A stretch of DNA of 49,127 nucleotides from Streptomyces sp. 150FB (lineage in GTDB: Bacteria > Actinomycetota > Actinomycetes > Streptomycetales > Streptomycetaceae): NCBI RefSeq assembly GCF_000818195.1, contig NZ_JTHL01000001.1, forward strand, positions 7,800,341 to 7,849,467, given 5' to 3'. Below are positions 8,677 through 17,912 of the stretch, one piece after another. Within the stretch, counting starts at the first letter, position 1. Every line of letters begins with the position of its first letter. The position numbers were made by a program, and so were the translations under genes. Below the pieces are notes generated by a model. The model ran no database searches. It was not told the origin of the DNA and worked only from the letters and a program-made list of their open reading frames with translations.

Positions 8677-9504
8677 CTAACTCGCGTCGCGCCACGCGGC
8701 GCTCAGTTCCCCGACCGTCCCGAACCGCCGGGCCGGCTCGGCGCGGGTGGCACGGGCGATCACCGCCAGTTGCGCCGCCGTACCGCGCCACTCCTGCTCC
8801 TCGTCCCCGCCGTCCAGCAGCAGCCGCGCCGTACGCCCGAGCGTGAAGACCGTCGTACGCGAGTCGATCAGCGCTCCCCGCGAGAACTCCTCCGGCGCCA
8901 TGAAGCGCCGCGAGCCCGGCAGCCGCTCCTCCTCCAGGACGAAGGGCCCCGGACGGTACTCGTCCAGATCGATCAGCCGCATGACCCCCGCGTCGAAGTC
9001 GTACAGCAGCGAACCGTCGTAGAAGTCGACCGCCACTCGGCCCGAGTCCTCGACGACGACATGCGCGTCCAGGATCCTGCCGACGGCCCGCAGCACCTCC
9101 GGCACGGGCAGCGCGCGCAGCCGCGCCATGGCGCTGCCCCGGCCGCCGGGTCCGTTCCCGTACAGGGCGTCGCCCTCGTGCCAGGGCATCACGACTGCCC
9201 AACTGCCCTTGGTGGCGAGCCGGTGGAACTGGGGGACGATCGCGGGATGCCGTACGGCACGGTGAAACGTCCAGCCGCGCTCCAGCGACCGCAGCCCCTC
9301 CGCGGTGACCGCTTCCTTCACGAACCAGCGCTTGCCGTCGGCGAGGCGTACGCCGTAGGAGACGCACCCCGAGTCACTCTCGCGGAACGTCGTGAACACC
9401 TCGCCCACACGGCCGAGGTAGAGCTCCAGATCGGGTACGTCGTCAATGGCGAGGAGTGGATGCAGGACCATGCCGCTCATAGTGTCACCGGTCAGCGTGT
9501 CCAT
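8677..9504 (-). CDS. Protein-kinase-fold protein with an atypical catalytic loop
   Basis: A 275-residue protein with parts of a eukaryotic-type kinase fold: a candidate ATP-anchoring lysine in RWFVKEAV, a hinge around WAVVMPWHEGDAL, LIDLDEY in place of DFG, and FMAPEEF as the APE motif. The usual HRD catalytic loop is replaced by VAVDFYDGSLLYDF, closer to the small-molecule kinase/aminoglycoside phosphotransferase style. There is no membrane helix or PASTA domain. It may phosphorylate a small molecule or be a weak or pseudo-kinase. The ATG at 9504 is the longest start; a second ATG (residue 9) lies close by. Single gene with its own promoter region before the divergent monooxygenase gene. Confidence 0.65.
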   Translation of the reverse strand: MDTLTGDTMSGMVLHPLLAIDDVPDLELYLGRVGEVFTTFRESDSGCVSYGVRLADGKRWFVKEAVTAEGLRSLERGWTFHRAVRHPAIVPQFHRLATKGSWAVVMPWHEGDALYGNGPGGRGSAMARLRALPVPEVLRAVGRILDAHVVVEDSGRVAVDFYDGSLLYDFDAGVMRLIDLDEYRPGPFVLEEERLPGSRRFMAPEEFSRGALIDSRTTVFTLGRTARLLLDGGDEEQEWRGTAAQLAVIARATRAEPARRFGTVGELSAAWRDAS

Positions 9505-9652
9505 GCTGTGAACGGCCGCGCCCGGCGCCCCGAACTCCGCGTTTCCCGGATTGCCCGGTGGATAATCCGCTGCCTACGGTCGCAAGGGAACCTCCGGTGA
9601 GAAACCACTGACGAGTGACGGCCGCCGAGAAGAACGAGAGCGAGGAATAGGC

Positions 9653-9997
9653 GTGAGTGTTTATATCCGTGCCCGGTTCGAGGTACGTCCGGGAGCAGAG
9701 AAGGAATTCGAGAAGGCGGCGCTGGCGCTGGCCGCCGCTGCGGCGGCCGAGCCGGGCACGGTGAGCTACCGGTGGTTCTCGCTGCCCGGATCGGCCACCC
9801 GTTTCTCCGTGGAGGAGTACGTCGACTCCGCCGCCGTCATGACGCACATGGATGCCGTGGCCGATCTGCTGGCCACCGCCGACGAGAGTGCCGAAATGGT
9901 TCTCGTTGAGCTGTACGGCCCCATCAGGCCCGATCTGCGCGCGGTGATGGAGTCGAACCCGAGGGCCACCATCCTGCCGGATTATCCGGCGGCCTGA
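9653..9997 (+). CDS. Antibiotic-biosynthesis-monooxygenase-fold (ABM/quinol monooxygenase-like) protein
   Basis: A 114-residue protein with the dimeric alpha/beta-barrel pattern of the ABM family: VYIRARFEVRPGAEKEFEKAA as first strand and helix, then GTVSYRWFSLPGS, FSVEEYVDSAAVMTHMDA and a C-terminal strand with VELYGPI. Members include quinol monooxygenases and heme-degrading enzymes, but many are uncharacterised; no substrate can be assigned. The GTG at 9653 follows an AGCGAGGAATAG stretch. It is transcribed away from the kinase-like gene. Right after the gene an imperfect direct repeat of CTTTATCGGC occurs (around 10,009-10,035). Confidence 0.7.
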   Translation: MSVYIRARFEVRPGAEKEFEKAALALAAAAAAEPGTVSYRWFSLPGSATRFSVEEYVDSAAVMTHMDAVADLLATADESAEMVLVELYGPIRPDLRAVMESNPRATILPDYPAA

Positions 9998-10060
9998 AAT
10001 TCGCGTGACTTTATCGGCGGGTCGCTTTATCGGCCTCTCGCGCGGACTGTGGTTACGGTC

Positions 10061-10822
10061 TCAGGCTCCGGTCCTCCGCGCCCTGAGGATCGCGTCATGA
10101 ATGGTGACGGGAGCGCCGTCGGGGCCCTCCGCAGTGCGCGCCCGGGACTCCTCGACCAGGACGGTCCACTCGGCCGGGTCGAGGGTGGCGGCGATCTCCG
10201 GCGCCGTGGCGAAGAGGTCCGGCAGCATCGGCCTCGGCATGGCGCCCTCCAGGTCGGAGGGGTGGTGTCCGACGAGCAGCAGGAAGCCGCCGGGGGCCAC
10301 CGAGCGCGCCAGCCGCTGATGGAGCACGAGGCGCTCCTTCTTCGGCAGGTGCATGAAATGCGCCGAGACCAGGTCGTAGGCGGACTCGGCGGGCGGCTCC
10401 TCGGTGAGATCGACGTGCAGCCAGGTGATGCGCTCCGCCACGGCTCCGCCGCGCTTACGGGCGTGGTCCGCCGCGCGCTCCAGGGCGACGGCCGAGAGAT
10501 CCGTACCGGTGACCTCCCAGCCCTGCTCGGCCAGCCAGATCGCGTCGGCGCCCTCGCCGCAGCCCACGTCGAGCGCTCTGCGGGTGCCCTGCACCGGTGC
10601 CGCTTCGAGGTCGAGGGCGGCTACCTCGCTGACGAGCTGCGGGTTCGGGTTGCCGCTCCAGAGGGAGTCCTTGGAGAGGTAGAGGTTGTCCCAGAAGGGC
10701 TGGTCGTGCGCGAAGCCCTCGGCCCGCATCGCCTCATGCATGTGGGCGTCATGGTCGTCATCGGCGTGGTGTGCGCCGTGTGCGTCCTGCGTGGCGTGCG
10801 TGTCGTCCGTCGTGCTGGTCAT
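10061..10822 (-). CDS. Class I SAM-dependent methyltransferase with a His/Asp-rich N-terminus
   Basis: A 253-residue protein. After a histidine- and aspartate-rich head (about residues 5-35, with clusters such as HGAHHADDDHDAHMH) follows a Rossmann methyltransferase domain: SAM-binding ALDVGCGEGADAIWLAE, acidic WEVTGTDLS, and motif YDLVSAHFMHLP. It resembles the TehB/Methyltransf_25 group, which methylates small molecules including tellurite and thiols; the substrate is unknown. The His-rich head may bind metal. The ATG at 10822 has a GGAGG site; the frame is open further upstream only as a shadow. Divergent from the XRE-cupin regulator at 10902, with about 80 bp between, so that regulator probably controls it. 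Confidence 0.8.
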   Translation of the reverse strand: MTSTTDDTHATQDAHGAHHADDDHDAHMHEAMRAEGFAHDQPFWDNLYLSKDSLWSGNPNPQLVSEVAALDLEAAPVQGTRRALDVGCGEGADAIWLAEQGWEVTGTDLSAVALERAADHARKRGGAVAERITWLHVDLTEEPPAESAYDLVSAHFMHLPKKERLVLHQRLARSVAPGGFLLLVGHHPSDLEGAMPRPMLPDLFATAPEIAATLDPAEWTVLVEESRARTAEGPDGAPVTIHDAILRARRTGA

Positions 10823-10864
10823 GGTGACCACCTCCGCACGAAGAGTCGCCCGGCCGCCCCCGGA

Positions 10865-10895
10865 TTGACAAACCCTGTTGCGGAAACGGCAAACT
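10865..10895 (+). promoter_or_regulatory. Putative promoter giving a leaderless XRE-cupin mRNA
   Basis: TTGACA at 10865-10870 is followed 19 bases later by CAAACT (10890-10895), a weak -10. Transcription from it would begin near 10902, the GTG start codon itself. The purine run that would be a ribosome site abuts the GTG, too close to work normally, which supports leaderless translation. Inference from spacing only. Confidence 0.4.
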
Positions 10896-10901
10896 GGGAG
10901 G

Positions 10902-11510
10902 GTGAGCGACGATTTCGACGAGATCCTGACAGCGGTCGGCCCCCGCCTGCGCGCCCTGCGGCAGCAGCGCCAGGTGACCCTGGCCGCGCTCTCCGAGACC
11001 ACCGGGATCTCGGTCAGCACACTGTCGCGCCTGGAGTCGGGTCAGCGCCGCGCCAGCCTCGAACTGCTGCTTCCGCTGGCCAGGGCGCACCGGGTGCCGC
11101 TCGACGAACTGGTCGGCGCCCCGCCGACCGGCGACCCCCGCGTCCACATCAAGCCGACCACCCACCACGGGATGACGGTGCTGCCCCTCACCGAGCAGCC
11201 CGGCTCGTTGCAGGCGTTCAAACTGATCCTCGGCCCCGGCCGGCGCCTGGAGCCCGACCCGCGCACCCATGAGGGCTACGAATGGCTGTACGTGCTGAGC
11301 GGGCGGCTGAGGCTCGTCCTCGGTGAGCGCGACTTCGTGCTGACCGACGGCGAGGCCGCGGAGTTCGACACGCGCCTGCCGCACTGGTTCGGCAACGCGG
11401 ATTCCCGGGGCGTGGAGTTCCTCAGCCTCTTCGGCAGGCAGGGCGAACGCATCCACCTCAAGGCGTACCCGCGCACCACCGGCGGTCAGGCGCCGGCGGC
11501 CGGGGCGTAG
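10902..11510 (+). CDS. XRE-family transcriptional regulator with C-terminal cupin domain
   Basis: A 202-residue regulator: an N-terminal XRE helix-turn-helix (residues ~8-62, with LAALSETTGISVSTLSRLESGQR as recognition segment) and a C-terminal cupin sensor (~105-190, GPGRRLEPDPRTHEGYEWLYVLSGRLRLVLGE). Such XRE-cupin proteins usually sense a small ligand or metal and control a neighbouring gene; the divergent methyltransferase is the obvious target. The GTG at 10902 puts the family-typical SDDFDEIL at the N-terminus; a TTG at 10878 is also in frame. Confidence 0.85.
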   Translation: MSDDFDEILTAVGPRLRALRQQRQVTLAALSETTGISVSTLSRLESGQRRASLELLLPLARAHRVPLDELVGAPPTGDPRVHIKPTTHHGMTVLPLTEQPGSLQAFKLILGPGRRLEPDPRTHEGYEWLYVLSGRLRLVLGERDFVLTDGEAAEFDTRLPHWFGNADSRGVEFLSLFGRQGERIHLKAYPRTTGGQAPAAGA

Positions 11511-11523
11511 CCCGGGGAATCCC

Positions 11524-11571
11524 ACGGGCCCGGGGGTCCGGGGACGGTGGATCCGCGGGCCCCCGGCCCGG
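11524..11571 (+). terminator. Imperfect GC hairpin after the XRE-cupin gene
   Basis: Two arms of about 15 bases (CGGGCCCGGGGGTCCG and GCGGGCCCCCGGCCCGG) can pair with one bulge around an intervening segment of about 18 bases. It begins 14 nt after the stop codon. No T-tract follows, as is common in Streptomyces terminators. Confidence 0.4.
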
Positions 11572-11583
11572 TCACCCGTACGT

Positions 11584-11704
11584 CCTGATGACCATCAGGG
11601 GGACTTCCCGTACGTCCGAGGAGGTACGGCACAACACCCATGCGGGTGGATTCGCGGATTCCGCGCCGTCCGTAGCTTCGTGATCAAGACAGCACCTGAT
11701 CAGG
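11584..11704 (+). promoter_or_regulatory. Promoter region of the TPR gene with two related palindromes
   Basis: The 207-bp spacer before the TPR gene contains the palindrome CCTGATGACCATCAGG at 11584-11599 and the shorter related one CCTGATCAGG at 11695-11704, which overlaps the ribosome-binding region. Both share the half-site CCTGAT. Shared half-sites at these positions suggest a regulator site, but no regulator is identified. Confidence 0.3.
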
Positions 11705-11717
11705 AGGCAACGCGGAC

Positions 11718-12761
11718 ATGAACAGCAAGGCAATCGCCCCCGAGTACCAGGGCGAGTTGAGGACGGTTCTGGGAGTCAACTCCTCCTACGAAGAGGTGCT
11801 GACCAAGGCGAGCAAGGCGCGCCGTGGCGCCGGGAGTTCACTGGAGCAGGCGCGGGCCTCGCTGGCCGTGGCCGAGGCGTACCGGCGGCTGGGCCGGGTC
11901 GAGGAGGCGGGTGAGGCATGGCGTGACAGTTACCGCAGCGCCCGCCGGACGGGTGAAAAGGCCGCGATGGCCTGGGCGTTGTGGAGCGGCGGCACCCTGG
12001 CCAGGCAGTGCGGCACACTGCCGCTGGCCCGCCGGCTGCTGACCCACGCGCTGGACCTCGCCGAGGGCAGCGGCGACCGGGTGGCCTACGGCTACTGCCT
12101 GGCGGGCCTCGCCGAGACCGGCCGTATCCAGGGCGACTACGCGGCGGTCGGGGAACTGCACGCCGAACTCCTCGCGCAGGCACGGGCGCACGGCGAACCC
12201 CGGCACATCGTCTGGGCGCTGTCCGGCATAGCCCAGATGCACCGCAACACCGGTGCGCTGGACGAGGCGCTGGAGATGTTCGAGGAGTCGGTACGTACGG
12301 CCGCCGCGGGCGACGACGCTCGCGGCCACGCCTGGTCGATGCGCGGGGTCGCCGACGTACTGTCCGCCCAGGGGCACCCGGAGCGCGCGTTGGAACTCCT
12401 GTCGGAGGCCGAGGTGATCTGCCGACGGATGGATCTGAAGAGCGCCCTGGCCTACAACCACAAGATGCGCGGCAACGTCCTCTACCGGGCGGGCCGTTAC
12501 GAGAGCGCGCGGTCCGTGTACGCCGGCGCGCTCGCGGAGTTCCGCGCGATGAACGAGCCGCGCGGCGCGGCGCTGTCCCGGCTGGGCCTGGTCAGGGCCC
12601 AGTACTTCATGGGAGCGTCGGACGCCTCGACCCTGGACGAACTCAACGCCCTGGAACGGGAGGTGGCCCGGATCGGGCTGCGCCAGGCGGCGGAGACGAT
12701 CAGAGCTTTCCGCGCGCGGGTGGAGGCGCCGGAGCGTACGGCGGAACGCACGCGCCCGTGA
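11718..12761 (+). CDS. Tetratricopeptide-repeat protein
   Basis: A 347-residue soluble, entirely helical protein made of TPR-type repeats from about residue 40 to 310; repeat landmarks include ASLAVAEAYRRLGRVEEAGEA, GIAQMHRNTGALDEALEMF, GVADVLSAQGHPERALELL and RGNVLYRAGRYESARSVYA. TPR arrays are protein-protein interaction scaffolds. There is no HTH, kinase or transmembrane part, so the partner is unknown. The ATG at 11718 has a good AGGAGG site. The following efeO gene lies 147 nt downstream and is probably separate. Confidence 0.8.
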   Translation: MNSKAIAPEYQGELRTVLGVNSSYEEVLTKASKARRGAGSSLEQARASLAVAEAYRRLGRVEEAGEAWRDSYRSARRTGEKAAMAWALWSGGTLARQCGTLPLARRLLTHALDLAEGSGDRVAYGYCLAGLAETGRIQGDYAAVGELHAELLAQARAHGEPRHIVWALSGIAQMHRNTGALDEALEMFEESVRTAAAGDDARGHAWSMRGVADVLSAQGHPERALELLSEAEVICRRMDLKSALAYNHKMRGNVLYRAGRYESARSVYAGALAEFRAMNEPRGAALSRLGLVRAQYFMGASDASTLDELNALEREVARIGLRQAAETIRAFRARVEAPERTAERTRP

Positions 12762-12908
12762 CGTACGCCGCCCGGCCGTGACCTGCGCCCGGCCGTGACC
12801 CACCGTCCATGTGGGCACCGCTCCCGGTGTGTTCGGCCGGGGCAGGCAGCCGGCCGATCTACCATGAGCCCCGCCCCCGCACCACGGAGCGCTCATCTGG
12901 AGGTCGTT

Positions 12909-14165
12909 GTGTCCGGCTCGGGTCCCGCACCTGCCCCAGGTCCCGCACGGACCCGGCGCCGCCTACCGCGGCGTCCGGTGATCGTGGGCGCGGGAGCGCT
13001 CGCCGCCGTGGTGGCCGCCGTCGCCGTATGGGGGTGGGCCGCTCCCGACGCACCCGCGCACCGCGCCGCGTATGCCGACGGGCTGCCGCACACCCGCGTC
13101 GACGTGCTGTCCGGCGCGTGCGGGCGCGGCTGGGACCACCCGCGCCCCGGCAGACAGGCCTTCGACGTGCGCAACACCTCGGGCAGGGCCGTCGAGGTCT
13201 ATCTCAGGAACGCGCGCACCGGCGCAGTCCTCGGCGAGGTGGAGGGGCTCGGCCCCGGCACCACCCGTACCGTGCGGGCCGACGTCGGCGGGGGTTCGTA
13301 CGCCTTCGCCTGCTACCCGGACGACGCGGTGCCCGTCACCGGACCCACCGTCAAGGTGCCGGACGGCGCAGGACAGAAGGGCGGGCCCGCCGCCGTACCC
13401 GTCAGCCTGCACGACTTGATCCCGCCGACGTTGAGCTATCAGCACTGGGTCACCGACCGCATGGACGACCTCGTCACCGCGACCGGCGCACTGCGGTCCG
13501 CGATCCGGGCGGGCGACCTCGGCCGGGCCAGGGCCGCCTGGCTGCCCGCCCATCTGGTGTACGAGCGGATGGGCGCCGCCTACGGCACCTTCGGGGACGC
13601 CGACCAGGCGATCAACGGCACAACGGCGGGCCTGCCGGGCGGCGCTCACGACAAGGACTTCACCGGCTTCCACCGGATCGAGTACGGCCTGTGGCACGGC
13701 GAGTCCGCCTCGGCGCTGCGCCCTCTCGCCGACCAACTGACCGACGACGTCAGCACGTTGCGCACGGACTGGAAGCGGGCGCGGATGGATCCGCTGGACG
13801 TCGGCCTGCGCGCGCACGAAATCCTGGAGAACACCCTCCAGTTCGAGCTGACCGGACGCACCGACTACGGCAGCGGCAGCAGCCTCGCCACCGCCCGCGC
13901 CAATCTCGACGGCACCCGCGCCGTGCTCACCCGGCTGCGCCCGCTGCTCACCACCCGCTACCCGGGGCTGACCGAGCTTGAAACCGAACTGGCCAGCACG
14001 CAGCGCCTGTTGGACCAGCAGAAGCGCCCGGACCACGACGGTGGCTGGACGCCCCTCAAGGGACTCGACCGCAGCCGGCGCGAGAAGGTGAACGCCGACG
14101 TGGGCGAACTGCTGGAGCGGCTGGCGGACATCGCCGCGCTCTGCGACGTACGGAGGACGCCATGA
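12909..14165 (+). CDS. efeO: EfeO-type iron-uptake protein (cupredoxin plus imelysin/M75 domain)
   Basis: A 418-residue exported protein. An N-terminal membrane-anchor/signal helix (residues ~23-45, [20 protein letters not shown]) is followed by a cupredoxin-like domain (~60-165) and a C-terminal imelysin-like domain with the metal-binding motif HRIEYGLW. EfeO binds iron on the cell surface and works with the peroxidase EfeB and permease EfeU. The GTG at 12909 is supported by CTGGAGG five bases upstream; an ATG at 12864 is the alternative. Its stop overlaps the efeB start by four bases (ATGA), so the two are translationally coupled. No efeU permease gene adjoins. Confidence 0.88.
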   Translation: MSGSGPAPAPGPARTRRRLPRRPVIVGAGALAAVVAAVAVWGWAAPDAPAHRAAYADGLPHTRVDVLSGACGRGWDHPRPGRQAFDVRNTSGRAVEVYLRNARTGAVLGEVEGLGPGTTRTVRADVGGGSYAFACYPDDAVPVTGPTVKVPDGAGQKGGPAAVPVSLHDLIPPTLSYQHWVTDRMDDLVTATGALRSAIRAGDLGRARAAWLPAHLVYERMGAAYGTFGDADQAINGTTAGLPGGAHDKDFTGFHRIEYGLWHGESASALRPLADQLTDDVSTLRTDWKRARMDPLDVGLRAHEILENTLQFELTGRTDYGSGSSLATARANLDGTRAVLTRLRPLLTTRYPGLTELETELASTQRLLDQQKRPDHDGGWTPLKGLDRSRREKVNADVGELLERLADIAALCDVRRTP

Positions 14166-15457
14166 CGCACGAAACGCACGGGACACGCGAAACGCACGGG
14201 ACGCCCGAGCGTGACGTACAGCGGCGCGGCTTCCTGCGCGACGCGGCCCTCGGAATCGGCGGGGTCGTGGCCGGCGCCGGGCTGATCGGCGCGGACCGGG
14301 CCGCCCCTACCGCCGAGGCCGCCGCCCGGCCCACGGACACCGGCACTTTCCCCGCCTTCCACGGCGCTCACCAAGCAGGCGTCCTCACCGCGCCGAAGCG
14401 CAGCACCACCTACGTCTCCTTCGACGTCACGGCGGAGGACCGGAACGGCCTGAGCGAGCTGCTGCGTACGATCACCGACCGGGCGCGCTTCCTCGTACGC
14501 GGCGGGGTCCCCGCCCCGGCCGGCATCACCGCCCCGCCGACCGACTCCGGAATCCTCGGGGCCAGGGTGCCGGGGGACGGCCTCTGCGTCACGGCCGCCG
14601 TCGGCGCCTCCCTCTTCGACGACCGCTTCGGCCTCGCCGGCCGGAGGCCCCGGCGGCTGCGCGCCATGGAGGCCTTCCCCGACGACGACCTGGACGCCGA
14701 CCGGTGCCACGGCGACCTGAGTCTCCAGTTCTGCGCCGACAGCACGGACACGGTGCTGCACGCGCTGCGCGACATCGCCCGGCACACCAGGGGCGCCATG
14801 CAGGTCCGCTGGCGCGTCGACGGCTTCAGCAGCCCTCCGCGCCCCTCGGGCACACCCCGTAACCTCATGGGATTCAAGGACGGCACAGCGAATCCGGACC
14901 CGGGCGACAGCCGCCTGATGGACCAACTGGTGTGGGTGGCAGCCGGCGCTGGGGAGCCCGCGTGGGCGACCGGCGGCAGCTACCAGGTGGTGCGGCTGAT
15001 CAGGATGCTGGTCGAGTTCTGGGACCGGGTCTCGCTCACCGAGCAGGAACGGATGTTCGGCCGCAGCCGGGAGACGGGAGCGCCGCTGGACGGCAACCAC
15101 GAGAGCGACTCCCCGCACTACGAGCGGGACCCCAAGGGCGATGTGGTCCCCCTCGACAGCCATATCCGCAAGGCCAATCCGCGCACCCCGGGGACCGGGG
15201 ACCAGCGCCTGCTGCGCCGCGCGTACAACTACGACCTGGGCATGGACACGAACGGCAACCTCGACATGGGACTGCTCTTCTGCTGCTACCAGCAGGATCT
15301 CGCGCGGCAGTTCGAGACGGTGCAGAAGCGGCTGGCGGGCGAGCCGCTGGTCGACTACATCTCGCCCTTCGGCGGGGGCTACTTCTTCGCACTGCCCGGC
15401 GTGCGGGACGGCGCCGACTGGCTCGGCCGGTCCCTACTGGCCCCGGGCGCGGCCTGA
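14162..15457 (+). CDS. efeB: Dyp-type peroxidase / deferrochelatase EfeB
   Basis: A 431-residue Tat-exported heme peroxidase. The twin-arginine signal is [14 protein letters not shown] followed by a hydrophobic stretch to about residue 45. The Dyp signature GFKDGTANP carries the distal aspartate, and a histidine in [10 protein letters not shown] is the likely heme ligand region. EfeB oxidises ferrous iron, or removes iron from heme, for EfeUO uptake. Length and motifs match the family. It overlaps efeO by four bases. Confidence 0.92.
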   Translation: MTHETHGTRETHGTPERDVQRRGFLRDAALGIGGVVAGAGLIGADRAAPTAEAAARPTDTGTFPAFHGAHQAGVLTAPKRSTTYVSFDVTAEDRNGLSELLRTITDRARFLVRGGVPAPAGITAPPTDSGILGARVPGDGLCVTAAVGASLFDDRFGLAGRRPRRLRAMEAFPDDDLDADRCHGDLSLQFCADSTDTVLHALRDIARHTRGAMQVRWRVDGFSSPPRPSGTPRNLMGFKDGTANPDPGDSRLMDQLVWVAAGAGEPAWATGGSYQVVRLIRMLVEFWDRVSLTEQERMFGRSRETGAPLDGNHESDSPHYERDPKGDVVPLDSHIRKANPRTPGTGDQRLLRRAYNYDLGMDTNGNLDMGLLFCCYQQDLARQFETVQKRLAGEPLVDYISPFGGGYFFALPGVRDGADWLGRSLLAPGAA

Positions 15458-15612
15458 CAACCCGCCAGAAGGTGAACAGGAAAAGAATTTCCGGCTTCAC
15501 GTGAGGGAGCGGAAGCCGATCTCCGTGTCATTGTGGTCCGGTTGCTTCATCGATGATCCAGGGGCGCAACCTCAGGGCCGCGCACCCGGTCGACTCCGGA
15601 GGGCGGGACCGC

Positions 15613-17463
15613 ATGGGCGGCACAAGGGCACGAGCGGGCGCGAAGCGCTGGGGAGCGCTGGCCGGAGCGGCGGCGCTCGCCGTACTCGGCGGTGCGGCGC
15701 CCTCCCAGGCGGCCGCACCCGCCACGCACGGCTCGGGGTCCACGGCGACGCCGGTCAAGCACCTCGTGGTCATCTTCGACGAGAACATCTCCTTCGACCA
15801 CTACTTCGCGACCTACCCGAAGGCCGCGAACACCGACGGTACGAAGTTCACCGCCTCGCCCCGGACCCCCCGCGACATCGACAACCTGCGCACCGCGGGG
15901 CTGCTCAAGAAGAACCCCAACCAGTACCTCCCGGAGCGCCTGACCCCCGCTCAGGCCGTGACCTGCGACCAGAACCACTCGTACGGTCCCGAGCAGTACG
16001 CGTACAACGGCGGCAAGGCCGACAAGTTCGTTCAGTACACGGACTCCGGCAAGTGCTCGGGCGACCTCTTCGGCGAACCCGGCCTGGTGATGGACTACTA
16101 CGACGGCAACACGGTCACCGGCCTGTGGAACTACGCCCAGCACTACGCGCTCAGCGACAACTCCTTCGGCTCCGCCTACGGCCCCTCGACGCCCGGCGCG
16201 ATCGAGCTGGTGTCGGGCCAGACACACGGGGTGGTGTCCACCGACCCCAAGTCGTCCACGGAGGACCCGGAGCAGACCGCCGAGCCCGACCTGGCGGCGG
16301 TGGCCTCACCCGACGCCAAGGGGGTCGGCACACTGATCACCGACCCTGACCCGGCCTACGACGACTGCTCGGGCAGCGACCACACCAGCGGCGACGCCTT
16401 CGCCGAGCTGCGCGGCAAGAACATCGGTGACCGGCTCAACGAGAAGAAGGTGAGCTGGGGCTGGTTCCAGGGGGGCTTCCGCCCGAGCACCCCGTGGGAC
16501 GGCCAGGACGGCAACGGTCATCTCGCCAAGTGCGGCGGCACCGCGCACGCCAACGTCGGCGGCGCGCAGGTCGTGGACTACAGCCCGCACCACAACCCCT
16601 TCGCGTACTATCGGTCGACCGCCAACCCGCACCACGTGCCGCCGCGTTCGGTCGCCGAGATCGGCCACGCGGGCCCCGCCAACCACAACTACGACCTGAC
16701 CGACTTCGACGCCGCGCTCAAGTCGGCGCGGCTGCCCTCGGTCAGCTTCCTCAAGGCCCCCTCGTACCAGGACGGCCACGCCGGCTACTCCGACCCGGTC
16801 GACGAGCAGAACTTCCTCATCGCCCAGATCAACAAGATCCAGCAGTCGCCGCAGTGGAAGGACACCGCGATCGTCCTGGCGTACGACGACTCGGACGGCT
16901 GGTACGACCACGTGGCGGCCAAGCCGCTGAACGGCTCGCACGACACGACCAAGGACAGCAGCGGCAAGACGGTCGACTCGCCCGCCTGCCAGAACGGCCC
17001 TGCTCCGGTGGGCGGTTACGAGGACCGCTGCGGGCCGGGCGCCCGGCAGCCGTTGATGGTGATCTCCCCGTACGGCAAGGTCAACGCCGTCGATCACACC
17101 CGCACCGAGCAGGCCTCCATCATCAAGTTCGTCGAGGAGAACTGGCACACCGGCCGCATCGGCGACCACTCCTTCGACACCAGGGCCGGGTCGCTCACCA
17201 ACATGTTCGACTTCAGGCACCCCAACGGCAAGCAGGTGCTGCTGAACAAGGACGGCTCGGTGAAGTCGGTCGGCCCGATCAAGCGGGTCGCCCCGGTCCC
17301 GGCAGCGATCACCCGCCCCCAGATCGGGAACGCGGAGTTGCGGGCGACGGCGGCCGCCGAACCGGCGGGCCCGGGGTGGCTGACGTGGACCGGCGCGGCG
17401 GTGGTGGTGATCGGCGGCCTGACGGCAGCCTTCGCGGTACGCCGCCGCTCCCGCACCGCTTGA
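15613..17463 (+). CDS. Secreted, membrane-anchored phosphoesterase (phospholipase C / acid phosphatase family)
   Basis: A 616-residue protein of the bacterial phospholipase C/AcpA phosphoesterase family (PF04185 type). A Sec signal (residues 1-36, LAGAAALAVLGGAAPSQAAA) precedes the metal-site motif VVIFDENISFDHYF; further conserved pieces are DNSFGSAYGPSTPGAIELVSGQT, AYDDSDGWYDHV and GPGARQPLMVISPYGKVN. A C-terminal helix (WTGAAVVVIGGLTAAFAV) followed by RRRSRTA anchors it with the enzyme outside. The substrate, phosphate ester or phospholipid, is not settled by sequence. The ATG at 15613 is preferred because GGAGG lies about ten bases upstream; an ATG at 15553 would add 20 non-signal-like residues. 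Confidence 0.85.
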   Translation: MGGTRARAGAKRWGALAGAAALAVLGGAAPSQAAAPATHGSGSTATPVKHLVVIFDENISFDHYFATYPKAANTDGTKFTASPRTPRDIDNLRTAGLLKKNPNQYLPERLTPAQAVTCDQNHSYGPEQYAYNGGKADKFVQYTDSGKCSGDLFGEPGLVMDYYDGNTVTGLWNYAQHYALSDNSFGSAYGPSTPGAIELVSGQTHGVVSTDPKSSTEDPEQTAEPDLAAVASPDAKGVGTLITDPDPAYDDCSGSDHTSGDAFAELRGKNIGDRLNEKKVSWGWFQGGFRPSTPWDGQDGNGHLAKCGGTAHANVGGAQVVDYSPHHNPFAYYRSTANPHHVPPRSVAEIGHAGPANHNYDLTDFDAALKSARLPSVSFLKAPSYQDGHAGYSDPVDEQNFLIAQINKIQQSPQWKDTAIVLAYDDSDGWYDHVAAKPLNGSHDTTKDSSGKTVDSPACQNGPAPVGGYEDRCGPGARQPLMVISPYGKVNAVDHTRTEQASIIKFVEENWHTGRIGDHSFDTRAGSLTNMFDFRHPNGKQVLLNKDGSVKSVGPIKRVAPVPAAITRPQIGNAELRATAAAEPAGPGWLTWTGAAVVVIGGLTAAFAVRRRSRTA

Positions 17464-17555
17464 CGGTCGCCTCGCGGCGGGCGGCCGTTGACGGGGCCGG
17501 TTCGTGGCGCGCGTCGCGGTTTCGGTGCCGGGCGCCGGGGCCTCCGGAGGCACAT

Positions 17556-17848
17556 GTCCGGACGTGTGATTTACGGCGTCGTCACCGCGGAACGTGTTGC
17601 CTGAGGCGGTCGTGCGCCACAAATCTCACGTTGGCGTCCGGACACGTACCTCCTGCGACCCCGTCACCCTCCGTCGCCGGTCGCTCGGCCCGTAACGCCG
17701 CGTCCGGGGCGGTCAGTGCGGGGTTCCCGCAGGTGAAGGGGGGCGCGTAGGGGTGGTGTCCGGGATACTCACGCGTGATTTGCGGCGCAGGGCCGCGTCC
17801 ACCTGGCATCCGCCCGCACGCGCCGTAAATCGTGCATCCCGGATATCG
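17556..17848. repeat. Two copies of an approximately 90-bp inverted-repeat element in the gene-free spacer
   Basis: The 449-bp spacer 17464-17912 holds four related half-elements in two convergent pairs: 17556-17578 with 17614-17645, and 17757-17787 with 17821-17848. Each half starts TCCGG and ends with GATTTACGGCG or a close variant (GATTTGCGGCG, GATTTGTGGCG). Within each pair the arms face each other across 33-36 bp and could fold into a long hairpin. The arms differ by small indels. No ORF in the spacer is convincing. They could be REP-like palindromes, a double terminator, or binding sites. Confidence 0.65.
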
Positions 17849-17912
17849 CCCCGGAGCGACCCCCGACAACAACCGCAACCAAGGCCGGTGACCCCGTACC
17901 CGCCCGCGAAGC

